Positions 52,074 through 61,447 of a DNA stretch of 64,000 nucleotides are shown here, one piece after another. The translations under genes and the position numbers were made by a program. Below the pieces are notes generated by a model. That model did no database searches. It was not told where the DNA came from and saw only the letters and a list, made by a program, of their open reading frames with translations. Every line of letters starts with the position of its first letter. The first letter of the stretch is position 1. Source of the DNA: a bacterium (GTDB lineage: Bacteria > SAR324 > XYD2-FULL-50-16); assembly GCA_018829445.1 (NCBI GenBank), contig JAHJTV010000074.1, forward strand, positions 62,001 through 126,000, in the 5' to 3' direction.

Positions 52074-52391
52074 ATGAGCAATACAAAGGATAGTTTTTCC
52101 GACTATAAGATAATTTCTTCAGAAAGTAAGTCATGGTTCGTTGGCAAGCCGGGAACTAACAAAAACTCCTTCAGTGTCACCTGGTCCCCTGGGGCCATGG
52201 TATTATACGGCGAAAAGGGCAATGTAACGCTGATCTATTCACAGTTTAATAGCTATGAAAAAGCCAAAAAATGGCTGGCAGATTGCGATCTGGAAGAGTT
52301 TAAGGGAACCATTGCTCATAATCATCCCGAAGACATCGAGTATTTTTATAATGCTTTCAGACATTGGGGTAAGGCTCAGCATTTTAAATAG
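52074..52391 (+). CDS. Conserved-looking small protein of unknown function
   Basis: I chose ATG at 52074, since gggtggag lies six bases before it; a GTG at 52062 is the alternative. The 105-residue soluble product has no signal. It has a beta-rich core (SWFVGKPGTNKNSFSVTW, GAMVLYGEKGNVTLIYSQF) and a helical second half with KAKKWLADCD and HNHPEDIEYFYNAFRHW. The His/Trp-rich end and alternating strands look like a folded domain, but I recognise no family or active site. It lies about 90 bases after argC on the same strand. Confidence 0.6.
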   Translation: MSNTKDSFSDYKIISSESKSWFVGKPGTNKNSFSVTWSPGAMVLYGEKGNVTLIYSQFNSYEKAKKWLADCDLEEFKGTIAHNHPEDIEYFYNAFRHWGKAQHFK

Positions 52392-52427
52392 AATCCTGAT
52401 TATTTTTGTTGTAAGCCTGCTATATTT

Positions 52428-52507
52428 AGTACCTTAAAACTTATTTTCGGCGTTTTTTTGGCAGAAAATGACTTTTTAGGTACTTATCCAGTTTATCTGG
52501 GCTAAGC
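52428..52507 (-). repeat. Palindromic repeat element, copy C
   Basis: Outer arms agtaccttaaaa (52428-52439) and tttttaggtact (52473-52484) pair at 11 of 12 positions, and inner attttcggc / gcagaaaat at 8 of 9. Read on the minus strand, the flank agcccagataaactggata matches copy B at 18 of 19 bases. The remaining 220 bases before htpG hold nothing I can identify. Confidence 0.65.
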
Positions 52508-52727
52508 TGATATCAACATTATACAATTCGTGCTCAATCCTGTTTCGGAAAGAAGAAAAAGAGCTGCGAAGCCGACAAAGATAAACTCTGATTGTCAATA
52601 AAACCAGGCCAAAAATAGGATTGCAGCATTTTCCATTTTTTTTTAAACTTAACTTTTTAATTAAATCTACAATCTTGATCATGAGATTGTCTGTTACCAA
52701 TCCACATAACAATTGTTTAGAGCAAAT

Positions 52728-54617
52728 ATGAGCGAAGAAAATAAGGAAAAAGGAAAAAAACAAGAGTATGAATTTCAGGCAGAGATGTCTCAGTTATTAA
52801 ATCTGATAACTCATTCACTCTACACCCATCGTGAGATTTTTCTAAGGGAACTGATCTCCAATGCCTCTGACGCATTAAACAAATTGCACTTTCTATCTCT
52901 TACCGACCAGAAGATTTTGGGCAATGATGGGGAATTAAAAATAAATATAAAGCTGGATGAAAAGGAGAAGACTTTTTCCATTGAGGACAATGGTATTGGA
53001 ATGACCGAAGAGGAACTCATCAGCAACATCGGGACTATCGCAAGTTCAGGTACAGGTAAGTTTTTCAGTAATTTAACCGGTGATAACAAGAAAGATCTGG
53101 AATTGATCGGTCAATTTGGTGTCGGATTTTATGCTGTGTTCATGGTTGCTGATGAAGTTACGGTAGATACTAAATCTTACTCATCTGATCAGGGCTATCG
53201 CTGGGTTTCTTCAGGATCTGGTTCATATACTATTGAGGCCATAGACAAACCGGAAAGAGGCACCACCATCTCCTTCAAATTTAAAACGGATGCCGAAGAG
53301 TTTGCTTCAAAGTGGCGCATTGAAAGTACGATCAAGAAATACTCCGATTTTGTTTCCTTTCCCATTAGTCTGAATGAGGAAAAAGCAAACAAATCAACTG
53401 CTTTATGGGCAAGACCAAAAAGCGATGTCAAAGATGAGGAATATGTTGAGTTTTTCAAATACATTGCCAATTCGACAGAAGAACCTCTGGCACATCTGCA
53501 TTTAAGCGTTGAAGCTCCTGTGCAGTTTAAGGCGATTATGTATATCCCCAAGACAGCGGACAGGTTTTTATTTTCTCAAGACCTGGATACTAAGATTCAT
53601 CTTTACGTCAAAAGAATTTTTATCCAAAACGATTGTAAAGAACTGATTCCCCAATGGTTACGTTTTGTAAAGGGTATCGTTGATTCCGAGGACCTTGATC
53701 TCAACATCTCCCGGGAAGTTACCCAGAAGAATGTGGTCATGGATAAGATCAATAAGTACCTTGTTAGAAAATTACTGGGTGAGTTTAAGGAGTGGTCTGA
53801 GAAGGATGTTGAAAAATACAATGGATTCTGGAAGGACTTTGGAAGCTTCATAAAAGAAGGAATTCATATGGATTTTGCCAACAGGGAGAAGTTGATAGAG
53901 ATGTATCGCTGCTACTCTTCCTTTGATCCCGAAAAACTGACCTCTTTAAAAGATTATGTAGATCGGATGGGGACAGATCAGGAAGAGATCTATTATGTGT
54001 TTGGAAAAGATAAAGAGACTATCGTGAATTCTCCCAATATTGAGTATTTCAAGAAAAATAATATTGAAGTCTTGTATCTTTATGATGAAATTGACGATTT
54101 TATCATGCCTTCCATCGGGACATACAAAGAGAAAAACCTGGTTGGGATTGATAAGGCCGATCTGAAACTCAAAAAAGAGAAAGATGAAGATAAAAAAGAG
54201 ACATTGAGCAAGACTGCCAAGAAAAAGCTCCTGGGTTATTTTAAAGACATCCTGGGTGATCGTGTGGGGGACGTAATCGAATCCGAAAGACTGGTTGATA
54301 GTGCCTGCACCCTGGTAAGCCCAAAAGACGGGATGAATGCAAATATGGAACGTATGATGAAAATGATGGACCAGAATTTTAAGGCTGGGAAAAAAGTCAT
54401 GGAAGTCAACCTGCAAAATCCACTCATTCAGAACCTGTCAAAAATTCAGGAGAAATTTCCACAGGATGCTTTGCTCAAAGAGTGTATTGAACAGCTTTTT
54501 GAAGGAGCCTGTCTATTGGAAGGATCGCTTGAGAGTCCGTCAAAAATGGTTCCTCGTTCCACAAGCTTAATGGAAAAAGCAGCAGATTATTATTTAAAAT
54601 CATTAGAAACCAAATAA
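52728..54617 (+). CDS. htpG: Chaperone HtpG (Hsp90)
   Basis: I chose ATG 52728 (MSEENKEKGKKQEYEFQ); a TTG at 52713 adds only five residues. The 629-residue protein has the Hsp90 ATPase site in LRELISNASDALNKLHF, DNGIGMTEEEL, IGTIASSGTGKF and GQFGVGFYAVFMVAD, then the middle domain with the catalytic arginine region (LDLNISREVTQKN) and the C-terminal dimerisation domain. It folds client proteins at the expense of ATP. No HrcA or heat-shock operator was recognised upstream. Confidence 0.96.
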   Translation: MSEENKEKGKKQEYEFQAEMSQLLNLITHSLYTHREIFLRELISNASDALNKLHFLSLTDQKILGNDGELKINIKLDEKEKTFSIEDNGIGMTEEELISNIGTIASSGTGKFFSNLTGDNKKDLELIGQFGVGFYAVFMVADEVTVDTKSYSSDQGYRWVSSGSGSYTIEAIDKPERGTTISFKFKTDAEEFASKWRIESTIKKYSDFVSFPISLNEEKANKSTALWARPKSDVKDEEYVEFFKYIANSTEEPLAHLHLSVEAPVQFKAIMYIPKTADRFLFSQDLDTKIHLYVKRIFIQNDCKELIPQWLRFVKGIVDSEDLDLNISREVTQKNVVMDKINKYLVRKLLGEFKEWSEKDVEKYNGFWKDFGSFIKEGIHMDFANREKLIEMYRCYSSFDPEKLTSLKDYVDRMGTDQEEIYYVFGKDKETIVNSPNIEYFKKNNIEVLYLYDEIDDFIMPSIGTYKEKNLVGIDKADLKLKKEKDEDKKETLSKTAKKKLLGYFKDILGDRVGDVIESERLVDSACTLVSPKDGMNANMERMMKMMDQNFKAGKKVMEVNLQNPLIQNLSKIQEKFPQDALLKECIEQLFEGACLLEGSLESPSKMVPRSTSLMEKAADYYLKSLETK

Positions 54618-54666
54618 AACCTGCAATTGTTTTCAAATAATACCATTCCGTCAGGAGAAAAAGAAT

Positions 54667-57021
54667 ATGATTTTTAAAAGAATTCGTATTCTTTTTTTCC
54701 TCCTGTTATGTTTCTATGCTCCCTGCATAGTTTTTGCGAAAGAGATAGCAGTCGAGTATCAATCCTACCAGTACGATAAAGAATCGGGTTTCCATAATTA
54801 TATCTCCCCCCGTGTTACCATTGATGCGACTACCATTACCGGTGGTGAGATGAGTTATCATAAAGACTCGAATATTATGGAGTTCAAGGGAAATATTATC
54901 GTTTATTCCGATAGCTTTATTATAACGGCTGAGAAAGCGTTCATCGATATCAAAGAATCAAAACACTCGTTTATTAATTCAACCTTTTATGATCAAAAAA
55001 ACAAGGCATCCGGATCTGCTGAAAAAATTGAGCAGATCAGCGGCACAAAATATGTTATCCATGACGGTATCGTGTCCACCTGTGACCCGGAAGAGAAGGC
55101 AGTCAGGATCAAAAGCAGTAGAATAGTCTATAATATTGATGATTTTGCCTATTCCTTGAGTACATCGGTCAGATTCTACTCGATTCCGATATTTTATACT
55201 CCTTTTCTTTCCTGGCCCACAAAACAGGGGAGAGCAACCGGACTACTCTCCCCTGAATTTTTAAATCATACCAGTTCTGATGAAACAAAATGGTATGGAT
55301 CAAGATTGTTACTACCCTATTTTATCGCCTTGGATAAGGATCATGATCTCACAGTCACAGCTGACCTGATACAAAAAAGGGGATTGGGGCTTGGTCTGGA
55401 TTATCAGTATGCATTTCTCCCGGGATTGCGAGGGGGATTTTATGCCTGGTATCTGGATGAAACGGCGGATGATAGGGATTTTGAATTAGAAAACATGGGA
55501 TCATTGAGCAGTGAAAGTGATAATTTGGATAAACGGCCCCAGCGATACAAGTATTCCTTTAATCATCGTCAAGGCATTTTTCTGAATGGAACCTTGACCT
55601 TAAACCTGCTGGAAAACAGTGACAATGAAGTCAACAAGGAGTATTTCAATTCCAACGTCGATTATGATTACTACTTCTACCGGATTCTGGATTTGTCCTT
55701 TCCTTTTTTTTCCGGTAGTTTATCAGCCTCTTATTCAGCTGCGAGTAAATTTACATATACATCTGTTTATGATGATTCAACCGATGAAGATTATTATCTT
55801 AACAGACAACCTTCAATTTCAATAAGCCAAAGATTTTCCAATATTTTCCAGACTCCGCTGAGTATTAGTTTGTCAGCAAACTCAACAAATTATACCAGGA
55901 AATATGGATGGAATGGCTTGCTAACCACCGGCAGTATTAGCACAAGTTTCCCCTTTTATCTTGATTTTCTAAATGTAAAACCGAGTTACAGCAGAATCTA
56001 CTACGACTATAATATTTCATATCAATATAAATCGGATGAGATTGCCGATGCGGATATAGATAATTATCCCGGTCAATTCGGTTGGTATGTGGATTCCAGG
56101 CAGGTAGAGTTTGATTTTGAAGCGTTTAGGTATTTTTTTAATAATCAAAATGAAAAATCAGCCAGACTTTCGTTCACACCCAGGCTTACTTTTAAGGAAA
56201 CGGATGATGTTCTGCAGCCGATGCCGTCTGGTGATTTTGGTATTGGAAGTACCGTAATGAGTCAAAAGAATATGACCTATCAGCTTGATACGGTTTATAA
56301 AATTAAGGATGCCAATACCAAATCCATTAGAAACCTTTTCTCCCTGAGCTTAATTCAACCGTTTGATTTAAACTCGGAAAACTGTGCGGAGGAAGGGGAG
56401 TCAGCCAGCTTTTGCGTTGATCATCATCCAACTCATCCGGAGGTCGACATTGGAGAAAAACAACTTCCTTTACGAATGAACCTGAGCGTAAATCCGACAT
56501 CAACGTTTTCAGGGAGCTTGTTTTATCGGTACCATCATCAGCAAAACAAAATTGTAGAAACACGAATTACTTTAAGTACGAGTTATTCGTCCGGTAGCAG
56601 TTTTAGTGCACAATATATCAATAATCTTAACCAATACTATGATCTTGCGAATATCAATAACCCGGCAGCAACCTCCTACAAAATAACCAGTACTCTTTTA
56701 CTGAACAACAACCTGAATCTGGATCTTCAAGGGACCTGGGATCTTTCAAGAAACACGTTGGCAACAAAATATTCGGAAGACGAAACCGTGGAGAGGCTGG
56801 ATCGCCAATTAACCTCTCTATACGTCATTCTGAGTTACAAACATCGATGTTTCAGCTATTCCATACAATATTCGGAAAACATTAAAAGCACCACTGAAAA
56901 TGATCATACCAAGGAGTACCTGAGCCAAAAACTGAAATTCACTCTGACAATACCCTTGATACCATCTGATCAGAGTGCATCGCTGAGTGAGATACCTTAT
57001 CAGCAAGAATTTGATATTTAA
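54667..57021 (+). CDS. lptD: LPS-assembly protein LptD
   Basis: The 784-residue protein has a signal peptide (1-24, ending FAKE), an N-terminal OstA/LptA-like jellyroll (about 40-190: MSYHKDSNIMEFKGNIIVYS and DSFIITAEKAFIDIKES) and a large C-terminal barrel. The junction FYTPFLSWPTKQGRATGLLSPEF is diagnostic of LptD. Cysteines occur near the jellyroll (STCDPEE) and in the barrel (ENCAEEG, SFCVDHH), which could form the interdomain disulfides known from E. coli. It inserts LPS into the outer leaflet with LptE. It begins a run of five co-directional genes. Confidence 0.94.
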   Translation: MIFKRIRILFFLLLCFYAPCIVFAKEIAVEYQSYQYDKESGFHNYISPRVTIDATTITGGEMSYHKDSNIMEFKGNIIVYSDSFIITAEKAFIDIKESKHSFINSTFYDQKNKASGSAEKIEQISGTKYVIHDGIVSTCDPEEKAVRIKSSRIVYNIDDFAYSLSTSVRFYSIPIFYTPFLSWPTKQGRATGLLSPEFLNHTSSDETKWYGSRLLLPYFIALDKDHDLTVTADLIQKRGLGLGLDYQYAFLPGLRGGFYAWYLDETADDRDFELENMGSLSSESDNLDKRPQRYKYSFNHRQGIFLNGTLTLNLLENSDNEVNKEYFNSNVDYDYYFYRILDLSFPFFSGSLSASYSAASKFTYTSVYDDSTDEDYYLNRQPSISISQRFSNIFQTPLSISLSANSTNYTRKYGWNGLLTTGSISTSFPFYLDFLNVKPSYSRIYYDYNISYQYKSDEIADADIDNYPGQFGWYVDSRQVEFDFEAFRYFFNNQNEKSARLSFTPRLTFKETDDVLQPMPSGDFGIGSTVMSQKNMTYQLDTVYKIKDANTKSIRNLFSLSLIQPFDLNSENCAEEGESASFCVDHHPTHPEVDIGEKQLPLRMNLSVNPTSTFSGSLFYRYHHQQNKIVETRITLSTSYSSGSSFSAQYINNLNQYYDLANINNPAATSYKITSTLLLNNNLNLDLQGTWDLSRNTLATKYSEDETVERLDRQLTSLYVILSYKHRCFSYSIQYSENIKSTTENDHTKEYLSQKLKFTLTIPLIPSDQSASLSEIPYQQEFDI

Positions 57022-57031
57022 GAATTACTGT

Positions 57032-57718
57032 ATGAAACTCAAAATAATTAAAACCTGTTTTTCATTTTTTCATGTTTTAACAATGGCAGTAGTCCTGATT
57101 GGTACAGTTGGGGGATCAGTTGCTTATTCTCAGGAGACAACCAATCATCTATTGCCAACCTTTAATTCTGACAATGTTCAGCTGATCGAAAACAGGTCAT
57201 ATTGCAGTACCGGTTTTGGAACCCAGGGTGTTGCATTCAGAATTGAAGGCAAAGAGGTTTATTCGGAGAAAATCGGTAGTATTTATTCTCCCGGCCTGGA
57301 TATCTATGAAACACCTTATGTAACTATTGGATGCAGTTTCAGCAAGATCTTTGTTGACTATAGCTACTTTTATAATGCCATAAAATTCAATAAAGAAGTG
57401 GAGTATAAAAACTCGACATATAACACCATTGAATTTAAACTGAACAGCATAGCTCTTGGGTACTCATTTACGTTTATTGACCATTACCTGCATGGGGATA
57501 TCGGAATCGGGTATTCTCAAGTCCAATACGAGCTGGGATACGATAGCAGCGGGTCCAACGAAGAATTAAACAATTCGGCACCGTTTTATCTGGTGAACAT
57601 CAGGTTTTTTATATCGGCCTATCTGTATGTGAACTGGTATAATCAAAAGGCAATGGGGGATGATTCCGTGGTTTCCCATGTTAATAAACTGGGACTCAAT
57701 TTTCTGGTTAAACTATGA
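57032..57718 (+). CDS. Predicted outer-membrane or periplasmic protein
   Basis: I chose ATG at 57032, ten bases after the lptD stop, where a signal peptide begins (MKLKIIKTCFSFFHVLTMAVVLIG, cleavage near VAYSQ). The 228-residue product shows amphipathic strands rich in Tyr and Phe (VTIGCSFSKIFVDYSYFYN, NSIALGYSFTFIDHYLHGD) and ends LNFLVKL, compatible with a small outer-membrane barrel. No family is recognised. It sits between lptD and a lipoprotein gene and overlaps the latter by four bases (ATGA), so it probably belongs to an LPS or envelope operon. Confidence 0.6.
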   Translation: MKLKIIKTCFSFFHVLTMAVVLIGTVGGSVAYSQETTNHLLPTFNSDNVQLIENRSYCSTGFGTQGVAFRIEGKEVYSEKIGSIYSPGLDIYETPYVTIGCSFSKIFVDYSYFYNAIKFNKEVEYKNSTYNTIEFKLNSIALGYSFTFIDHYLHGDIGIGYSQVQYELGYDSSGSNEELNNSAPFYLVNIRFFISAYLYVNWYNQKAMGDDSVVSHVNKLGLNFLVKL

Positions 57719-58614
57719 GTCGAATAAGTTGGGTTATTTCCCTGGCTGGAATTATTTTTGTTTTGTTTTCATGTGGACGACGAACTGCACCTGAGCCATA
57801 TGATGCCTTCGTTGAATCCCTACCTGCCATTCAAATTAACAGACCCGTATTTAAAGCAGATCAGTTAATGCTGAACTGGCAGATTATTAAATCGGGTTCT
57901 AAAAGCGAACTCGATGTTTCAACGGATGCTTTTCATGTCAAAGTCTACAAAAACATTGAAACCTGTTATACGTGTGAAAATAAACCAATTGAAGTAATTA
58001 CCATTGCAGTCAAAGAAGATCAAAGTCGGATCAGACTCAAAAACAGTGATTCATATTCGGAGTTAGTGCGACATTGGCACTCTGAAAACACCCATAACCT
58101 TTTGATTAATAGAAAGCTTACAGATTACTGGTATGCAGAAGGTTTTTTCTTTTTCACCGTCAGTTACTCAACGGTTGAAGGACTTTTATCAAAGGAATCG
58201 GATGCATTCTGGCCTGTGTACGGTCGAGCAATCCCGAAACCGGAAATTACGGTAACGAAAAGACTGGATTCCGTTGAACCTATGCGAATCAATGCCTATA
58301 TTGAATGGAAGTTGATAAGAGAAGCTATACTGACAAAGATCGAAAACAACGGTAATCCTAAGGAAATTGAGATATATTACGGGATTAATCTATATAGGTC
58401 TCTGCTAACGGAGGATTTAAGAGAATTGAAACTTATAAATCCAGAACCCCTGATGAAAGGAAAATACTCATTTTTGGCAGGAGATTACCGGATATTGGTA
58501 TCCCATGTGGATAGATTTGGAAATGAATCTGAATCCATAACCCTATTATTACCTCAAGCTGGTGAACATGAGAATGAGCTTACAGTTATTGAACCCAATG
58601 GTTCTAACCAATGA
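57715..58614 (+). CDS. Lipoprotein with FN3-like domains
   Basis: The 299-residue lipoprotein has lipobox FSC (Cys20, after LAGIIFVL) followed by GRRTAPEPYDAF. Two beta-sandwich regions resemble fibronectin type III repeats: about 40-165 (FKADQLMLNWQII onward) and about 175-285 (INAYIEWKLI, INLYRSL, GDYRILVSHVDRFGNES). The second ends in the DxxGNES loop common in FN3-like domains. It starts within the previous stop codon, so expression is coupled. It is probably exposed in the periplasm. Function unknown. Confidence 0.65.
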   Translation: MSRISWVISLAGIIFVLFSCGRRTAPEPYDAFVESLPAIQINRPVFKADQLMLNWQIIKSGSKSELDVSTDAFHVKVYKNIETCYTCENKPIEVITIAVKEDQSRIRLKNSDSYSELVRHWHSENTHNLLINRKLTDYWYAEGFFFFTVSYSTVEGLLSKESDAFWPVYGRAIPKPEITVTKRLDSVEPMRINAYIEWKLIREAILTKIENNGNPKEIEIYYGINLYRSLLTEDLRELKLINPEPLMKGKYSFLAGDYRILVSHVDRFGNESESITLLLPQAGEHENELTVIEPNGSNQ

Positions 58615-58637
58615 TATAATTCCGGGATAGAAAAATC

Positions 58638-60515
58638 ATGAAACAATCGAAAACATCAAACCGTGTAATCCCTGATTTAGCCCGTTTTGTTGTATTATTC
58701 CTACCAGCCTTTCTGGGATTTCTGCTTGTTGGCTGCTCCGGTTCCAGTGATTTGAATCGATATGATTTTATGATAGCCAACGGTCAAATCGAAACTGTAA
58801 TCGAAAACTATCGGGAGATATTATCAGAAGATGCTGAAAATGTTGAGATTCGTTATCGACTTGCCAACGCACTGTTTATAAATAAGGAGCTGGAACAAGC
58901 CCGGGTTGAAATCGAAAAGACGATCCTCCTGGAAAAACAGATCGATAAATATCGACTGCTGGCCGGGAAAATTGCGTATCAACGAAAATTCTTCTTTGAC
59001 GCCACCAATCATCTTATCAATGCCCTTTTGCTGAACAATAGAAATATTGAAGCCTATTACTATCTGGCATTGACTTACCGAGAAACCGGTAAAGCAACAG
59101 ACGCCTTAAAACAGTTGGAAACAGCAATAGGCATCGAACCGATGAATTTTGATGCACAATTGCTCTGGTGTGAGATTTCCTTTGACACTTTGACAGCTGC
59201 ATCAGCAGCATCGGCTTCAGGTGAAAAAGCAGGCAAACAGTCCAATAGGGAATCGTTTCTGGATCTGGCAGAACGTCTGAAAAAGGCTCTGTTGGTAAAC
59301 CCCAATTCAGTTGAAGGAAATATTTTACTTGCCGGAATTTATCAAGCCATTGGCGAAACCCAATATGCAAAGGCTCTGTTGGTAGATTTTGAAAACAGAA
59401 ATGCTACCAATGACATGATTGCTTTCGAAATTGCAGCAATCAATTACTCGATGGGAAGTTTCCAGGGAACCTTGGAATACCTGGATAAGATGACGCATCC
59501 CACTCTGGAATCTAAAATTCTGAGACTTAAAACACTAATAAAGATTGATCCCTTGGGTGATTATCAAGCAGATCTTAAGGAACTTCAAAAAGAGGGGCCT
59601 GATAAACCGGAGATATTGCTGATTCAAGGCAAGTTGGACTATCAGAAAGGAGAATTAACCCGGGCGGAACAATCACTGCAACATGCCATCAATATAGATC
59701 CCCGGTTTTCTGATGGTTATTATATGCTCTCAAAAGTCTTCGGGGCTCAAAAAGACTTGTTCGGAGCGGAATGGGCGCTTTCCAGGGCTTTTGAAATATC
59801 ACCTTTTAATAAAGAGATCAGAATCGATTATATCAGGCAGCGTATAGAGGCAGGAGATTTTCAAACTGCGGAATCGGCTTTACAACATCCAAGCCTGAAC
59901 GAGATGGATAGCAATGCTGTATTCTTAAGGGGATTAATAGCCAAACAAAAGAAAGATTATGAAACTGCCGAGAAACTCTTCAATTATGTCAAACAATTTG
60001 ATTATTCAGTTGACGTTGAAGCACAATTGGCAAGCATTGATATTGCAAGGAACAGAATTGCAGCAGCAGAAAGTCGCCTTAATCATATAGAATCAATCTA
60101 TCCCGGAACCCTTGCGGTTTCCTTACAACGTGCCGCTATTCTTGAAAAATTGGGAAAGATAGATGAAATTCCATCTCAATTAAAAAATCATCTAACAGAT
60201 CTTGAGGGAAGAGGAAAAGTTCATCTATTAATGGCTGAAGCTTATGGAAAACAAGAAAATCTCGAAGCAGCCATCAATCTTTTAAGTAAAGGATTAGAGA
60301 GATGGCCAAGACAATTGGAACTGGTACAAGCTTATTCCTTTTACTTGGGCTTGGCCGGGAAATATGACAGGGCAATTGAAGTACTTGAAGACATACAATC
60401 TTTTAATCATACTTTTAAGCTCATGTTTTTCTACCGATTGAAATCATTCTATTTTCAGTCGGGTAAAATGGAGAAATATAAGCAATACAGTGATCCCTTT
60501 CAGCCAATTTATTAG
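58638..60515 (+). CDS. Large TPR-repeat lipoprotein
   Basis: The 625-residue protein has a long N-terminal leader (about 1-32) ending in lipobox VGC (Cys33, LLVGCSGSSD). TPR-type repeats fill almost all of the rest, e.g. VEIRYRLANALFINKELEQARVE cut to its key pattern of A-L-Y-G-A residues, with NP turns such as LEPMN and LLVNPNS. An Ala/Ser-rich spacer (TAASAASASGEKAG) interrupts the repeats near residue 195. Such scaffolds assemble envelope or exopolysaccharide machinery. It lies 23 bases after the FN3 lipoprotein and 13 before the phosphodiesterase gene, in the same operon. Confidence 0.8.
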   Translation: MKQSKTSNRVIPDLARFVVLFLPAFLGFLLVGCSGSSDLNRYDFMIANGQIETVIENYREILSEDAENVEIRYRLANALFINKELEQARVEIEKTILLEKQIDKYRLLAGKIAYQRKFFFDATNHLINALLLNNRNIEAYYYLALTYRETGKATDALKQLETAIGIEPMNFDAQLLWCEISFDTLTAASAASASGEKAGKQSNRESFLDLAERLKKALLVNPNSVEGNILLAGIYQAIGETQYAKALLVDFENRNATNDMIAFEIAAINYSMGSFQGTLEYLDKMTHPTLESKILRLKTLIKIDPLGDYQADLKELQKEGPDKPEILLIQGKLDYQKGELTRAEQSLQHAINIDPRFSDGYYMLSKVFGAQKDLFGAEWALSRAFEISPFNKEIRIDYIRQRIEAGDFQTAESALQHPSLNEMDSNAVFLRGLIAKQKKDYETAEKLFNYVKQFDYSVDVEAQLASIDIARNRIAAAESRLNHIESIYPGTLAVSLQRAAILEKLGKIDEIPSQLKNHLTDLEGRGKVHLLMAEAYGKQENLEAAINLLSKGLERWPRQLELVQAYSFYLGLAGKYDRAIEVLEDIQSFNHTFKLMFFYRLKSFYFQSGKMEKYKQYSDPFQPIY

Positions 60516-60528
60516 AAATAGGTAAATC

Positions 60529-61281
60529 ATGAGACTTGATCAGATAAAAACACCAATCCCAATTGCCCATAGGGGATATAATATCCATTATCCGGAGAAC
60601 ACACTGGCTTCAATCGGAGCTGCCATTAAAAACGGAGCCCAAGTTGTGGAATTTGACGTCTCGTTTTCAAAGGACAGGCAACTGATTGTAATTCATGATG
60701 AAACACTGGATAGAACAACCAATGGAACCGGGAAAATATCTGATTTTACATTTGATCAGTTGAGAGCTCTTGATGCGGGATCATGGTTTGACCCCAAATT
60801 TCAATCCGAAAAACTGCCCACCTTGGATGAAATACTGGATCTCGTCGGTAATAATGCAGTTATCAATATTGAGATAAAAGAGGAATATTATGAGGAGGAC
60901 GGGCAACCCGACTCCATAGAGCAAAAAGTCCTGAAAACGGTAAGAGAAAAAAACCTGATGGACTCGGTGTTGATTTCCAGTTTTGAAATCAGGTATCTGG
61001 AGCGACTATCAAAACAAAAAACTATTCCTGCTTTGGCCTTTATCTCCAGAAAACCTGCAGATCTATCAGTGGTCAAACGCTGCGTGGAGTTGGGCTTATA
61101 TTCCTGGAATCCATGGCACTCCGTTTTAACAAAAGAGCAGGTTGAAGCGATGCACTCGGCGGGAATTAAAGTGTTCACCTTTACCGTCAACGAAATTGAA
61201 GAGTATAAAAACCTGTTGAATATTGGCGTGGATGGCGTTTTTTCCGATGACTTTCTTAAACTCAAAAACGCATTGGGATAG
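60529..61281 (+). CDS. Glycerophosphodiester phosphodiesterase (cytoplasmic type)
   Basis: The 250-residue TIM-barrel protein has no signal peptide. Catalytic HRGYNIHYPENT (His14, Glu24), VVEFDVSF (Glu, Asp metal ligands) and VIHDETLDRTTNGTG are intact, as are INIEIKEEY and the C-terminal FTVNEIEEYKNLLNIGVDGVFSD. It hydrolyses glycerophosphodiesters to glycerol-3-phosphate and an alcohol. As last gene of the lptD operon it may recycle head groups released by lipid turnover; pldA at 5.6 kb acts upstream in the same route in principle. Size fits UgpQ-type enzymes. Confidence 0.92.
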   Translation: MRLDQIKTPIPIAHRGYNIHYPENTLASIGAAIKNGAQVVEFDVSFSKDRQLIVIHDETLDRTTNGTGKISDFTFDQLRALDAGSWFDPKFQSEKLPTLDEILDLVGNNAVINIEIKEEYYEEDGQPDSIEQKVLKTVREKNLMDSVLISSFEIRYLERLSKQKTIPALAFISRKPADLSVVKRCVELGLYSWNPWHSVLTKEQVEAMHSAGIKVFTFTVNEIEEYKNLLNIGVDGVFSDDFLKLKNALG

Positions 61282-61398
61282 GGTGATGCTGAGAAAAACG
61301 TGATTGATGTTGTCCCCAAAAATTCAAATACTTTTTTTCAACATTTTGGTTATATCTTTTAGTGCTTCTCTTCGATCAATATTTATAAATTCAAATAG

Positions 61399-61447
61399 GT
61401 GGATTCCTAATCCTCAGCTCCAGGTTCGAGTCCTGGTGGGGGCACCA
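61399..61447 (+). pseudogene. Orphan 3' half of tRNA-Arg(CCT), att-like
   Basis: From base 61399 the sequence reads as the end of a tRNA: an anticodon stem-loop with CCT in ggattcctaatcc, a short variable loop, a perfect T arm (ccagg-ttcgagt-cctgg, 61420-61436), acceptor strand tgggggc (61437-61443), discriminator a, and encoded CCA (61445-61447). The matching 5' half (a GCCCCCA acceptor and D arm) is absent from the 26 bases upstream and from the whole gap back to 61282. Homology beginning at the anticodon loop is what tyrosine-recombinase integration at a tRNA leaves. The remaining 285 bases to the next gene hold a promoter-like site only. Confidence 0.75.

Noticed and set aside
52476..52763. 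95-codon minus-strand open frame before htpG
   Set aside because: It overlaps repeat copy C and the htpG start on the other strand, has no ribosome site and no domain-like pattern.
61282..61447. Complete tRNA, tmRNA end, or tRNA-Arg interrupted by a group I intron
   Set aside because: No 5' acceptor (GCCCCCA) or D arm lies in the 110 bases upstream, the acceptor does not match tmRNA (GGGGCT/AGCTCC type), and there is no room for an intron core.
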